This document shows positions 62,512-64,000 of a DNA stretch of 64,000 nt, one piece after another. This stretch comes from Pezizomycotina sp. ARF18 (lineage: Eukaryota > Ascomycota). Location: NCBI GenBank assembly GCA_002224055.1, contig AZLU01000002.1, positions 734,827 to 798,826 of the forward strand, in the 5' to 3' direction. Position 1 is the stretch's first letter. Each line of letters starts with the position of its first letter. Position numbers and translations under genes: made by a program. The notes beneath the pieces were generated by a model. That model did not search any database. It was not told where the DNA came from and saw only the letters and a program-made list of their open reading frames with translations.

Positions 62512-63604
62512 ATGTTATCGCTACTCATAGCCCTCATCATCCTCGCCTTCGTCGGCGTCACCGTACGTATCCTCCTCTCCCCCTTCTTCCCCCTACTCTT
62601 ACTAACACCCCACAGCTCCGACTCCTCTACATAACCCCCCTCCTACACTCCGCCGCCTCCCGCCGGCAGCGCTTCCACGCAACCTCTCCACGCCTCTCCT
62701 CCCCATCCTCCCCTCCCTCATCTCCCAAAATCGACGCGAACCGCAAGCACCACGTCCTCATAGTCCTCGGCTCGGCGGCCACACGACCGAAATGCTCGAC
62801 CTGCTACCGTCCATGGATACCTCCCGCATCGTTCACCGCTCTTACGTATTCTCCTCCGGCGACGCGTACTCCGCCACGCTCGCGCGGAATTTCGAAGAGC
62901 AACTGGCACAAAAGAAGAAGGGAAAGGTGGTTGTTGATACTGATGTTGCTGCTACTACACCTGTTGAAGAAAATAAAGTGCTGGATGAAGGTAACGGGAA
63001 GGAGGAGTTCGTGCTCGTGGATAAGGAGGACGAACCTAATACTGCTACTCAACCATCTGAAGCTACATCGGCCCCGCGACCCTCGCCGAAGCTACCGAAG
63101 ACAACACCGAACGAGAAACCGTCGTACGACCTCCTCGAAATACCCGCGCGCGCAAAGTCGGCCAGAGCTGGCTATCAACGCCATATACATGCCTCCTCTG
63201 CCTCCTAACCTGCCTCTCCATCGTCCGCGGCGGTCCGAGTAAAGGATTCGACGGAAGGCTCGGTTGGCCGAGTTTGATCATATGCAACGGTCCCGGAACG
63301 GCGGTTATGGTCGCTTTGGCGAGTTATGTGTTCCGCGTAAGTAAACTAATCTTCTTCCTCGAAATAAGTTCAGTTAAAAATAGCTAATGATGAAGAAATA
63401 GTTCTTCGGCCTCGTCCGCACGAAGATCATATACATCGAATCCTTCACGCGCGTAAAGGAGCTTTCGCTCTCGGGAAATTACTGTTACCGTTCGCGGATA
63501 GGTTTCTAGTGCAGTGGCCGGAGCTGGCGCAGAAGTACAGCGGGGTGGAGCTGCTTGAGCTCGTCGACGGCGTGAAACCGGGACAGAAGGCGGTGGCGAG
63601 TTAA
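62512..63604 (+). CDS. ALG14: Alg14, membrane anchor subunit of UDP-GlcNAc transferase
   Basis: Alg14 anchors Alg13 at the ER membrane to add the second GlcNAc to dolichol-linked oligosaccharide in N-glycosylation. Exon 1 (62512-62562) encodes the membrane helix MLSLLIALIILAFVGVT. A 53-bp intron (GTACGT, TTACTAAC, ACAG) leads to exon 2 (62616-63336): LRLLYITPLL, HHVLIVLGSGGH-type segment followed by TTEMLDLLPSMDTSRIVHRS, YVFSSGDAYSA, an acidic insertion (VEENKVLDEGNGKEEF onward, about 55 residues), YDLLEIPRARKVGQSWLSTP and WPSLIICNGPGTAVMVALAS. Exon 3 (63402-63604) reads FFGLVRTKIIYIESFTRVKE, LSLSGKLLLPFADRFLVQWP. Single-base losses lie at the GSGGH motif (about 62772), at IPRAR (about 63142) and at SGK (about 63477). 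About 325 residues, longer than yeast Alg14 because of the acidic insertion. Confidence 0.93.
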
Positions 63605-64000
63605 TTTTACAAAGACGGAGCCGGAGTTTGAAAGAGCTTGGTTGTTTTTGGCTTTTGGATACATTAGACTAGTTTTTTTTTTTTTTTTTTTTAGCGTTCT
63701 TTCCTACATAGAGGACCTCTTTGTTTTGATTATAGCTTTGGATTGGGGCTTTGAAGAGGGTTACTACGGCGTTTTCTTGCTTAGCATAGAGGCACTTATA
63801 AACATTCGCCTCACGGTGTTAATTCCTACTACACTGCGACTATTGATTGACGGAGTAGGGTAAATCGGATCGATTATAATTCCCCCATCTATTTTCTAGG
63901 AGCTTTTATATATACGTACGTGAGGTCATTTGTACAACGCGGTAAGAAGGTAATGCTATAGATACAGGTGATACGTAGAAACAAGTATAAATAAATATCA
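63605..64000. other. Downstream of ALG14, no gene seen
   Basis: AT-rich 3' flank with a T run at 63673-63692. A 73-codon hydrophobic plus frame (63642-63863) overlaps the run and shows no domain. Confidence 0.5.

Overview
This window is nuclear DNA of a filamentous ascomycete (Pezizomycotina). Introns are short, with GTAAGT-type donors, CTAAC/CTAAT branch points and AG acceptors. The gene content includes a Siw14-type phosphatase, a Pcs60-type acyl-CoA synthetase ending in AKL, Alg14, a YCII protein, a senescence/spartin-domain protein and a large NLR with an alpha/beta-hydrolase head.

Layout: 3.8-5.0 kb SIW14-like phosphatase (+); 7.3-7.8 kb YCII protein (+), tail-to-tail with 8.1-9.6 kb PCS60-like synthetase (-); 9.6-41 kb a sparse half in which open reading frames look random but five genes can be read by hand: a multi-pass membrane protein (16.1-18.9, +), a P-loop kinase-like protein (23.9-24.7, -), a small secreted Lys/Asp-rich protein (31.9-32.6, -), a C2H2 zinc-finger regulator (35.0-38.2, -) and weaker coding-like fragments; 41.0-44.7 kb a MULE transposase-derived gene with zinc finger, SWIM, Gln/Asn-rich tail and CCHC knuckle (-); 47.7-51.4 kb an NLR (hydrolase, NB-ARC, TPR, ZZ finger) (-); 52.0-53.2 kb an unrecognised coding-like stretch (-); 53.3-60.3 kb gene-poor; 60.3-61.6 kb senescence-domain gene (-), divergent from 62.5-63.6 kb ALG14 (+).

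Almost every multi-exon gene here, including conserved housekeeping ones, changes reading frame several times by single-base gains or losses, while protein sequence on either side stays well conserved. A 183-bp tandem duplication inside the NLR differs between its copies only by three indels and no substitution. Both facts point to an unpolished long-read consensus rather than gene death, so I annotate these loci as genes with frame breaks and not as pseudogenes. Exact ends of such genes are approximate.

Functionally the genes do not form a cluster. The two accessory loci of most interest are the NLR (self/non-self or immune-type signalling) and the transposase-derived, prion-like-tailed zinc-finger protein. 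I saw no rRNA, tRNA, CRISPR array or recognisable LTR element.
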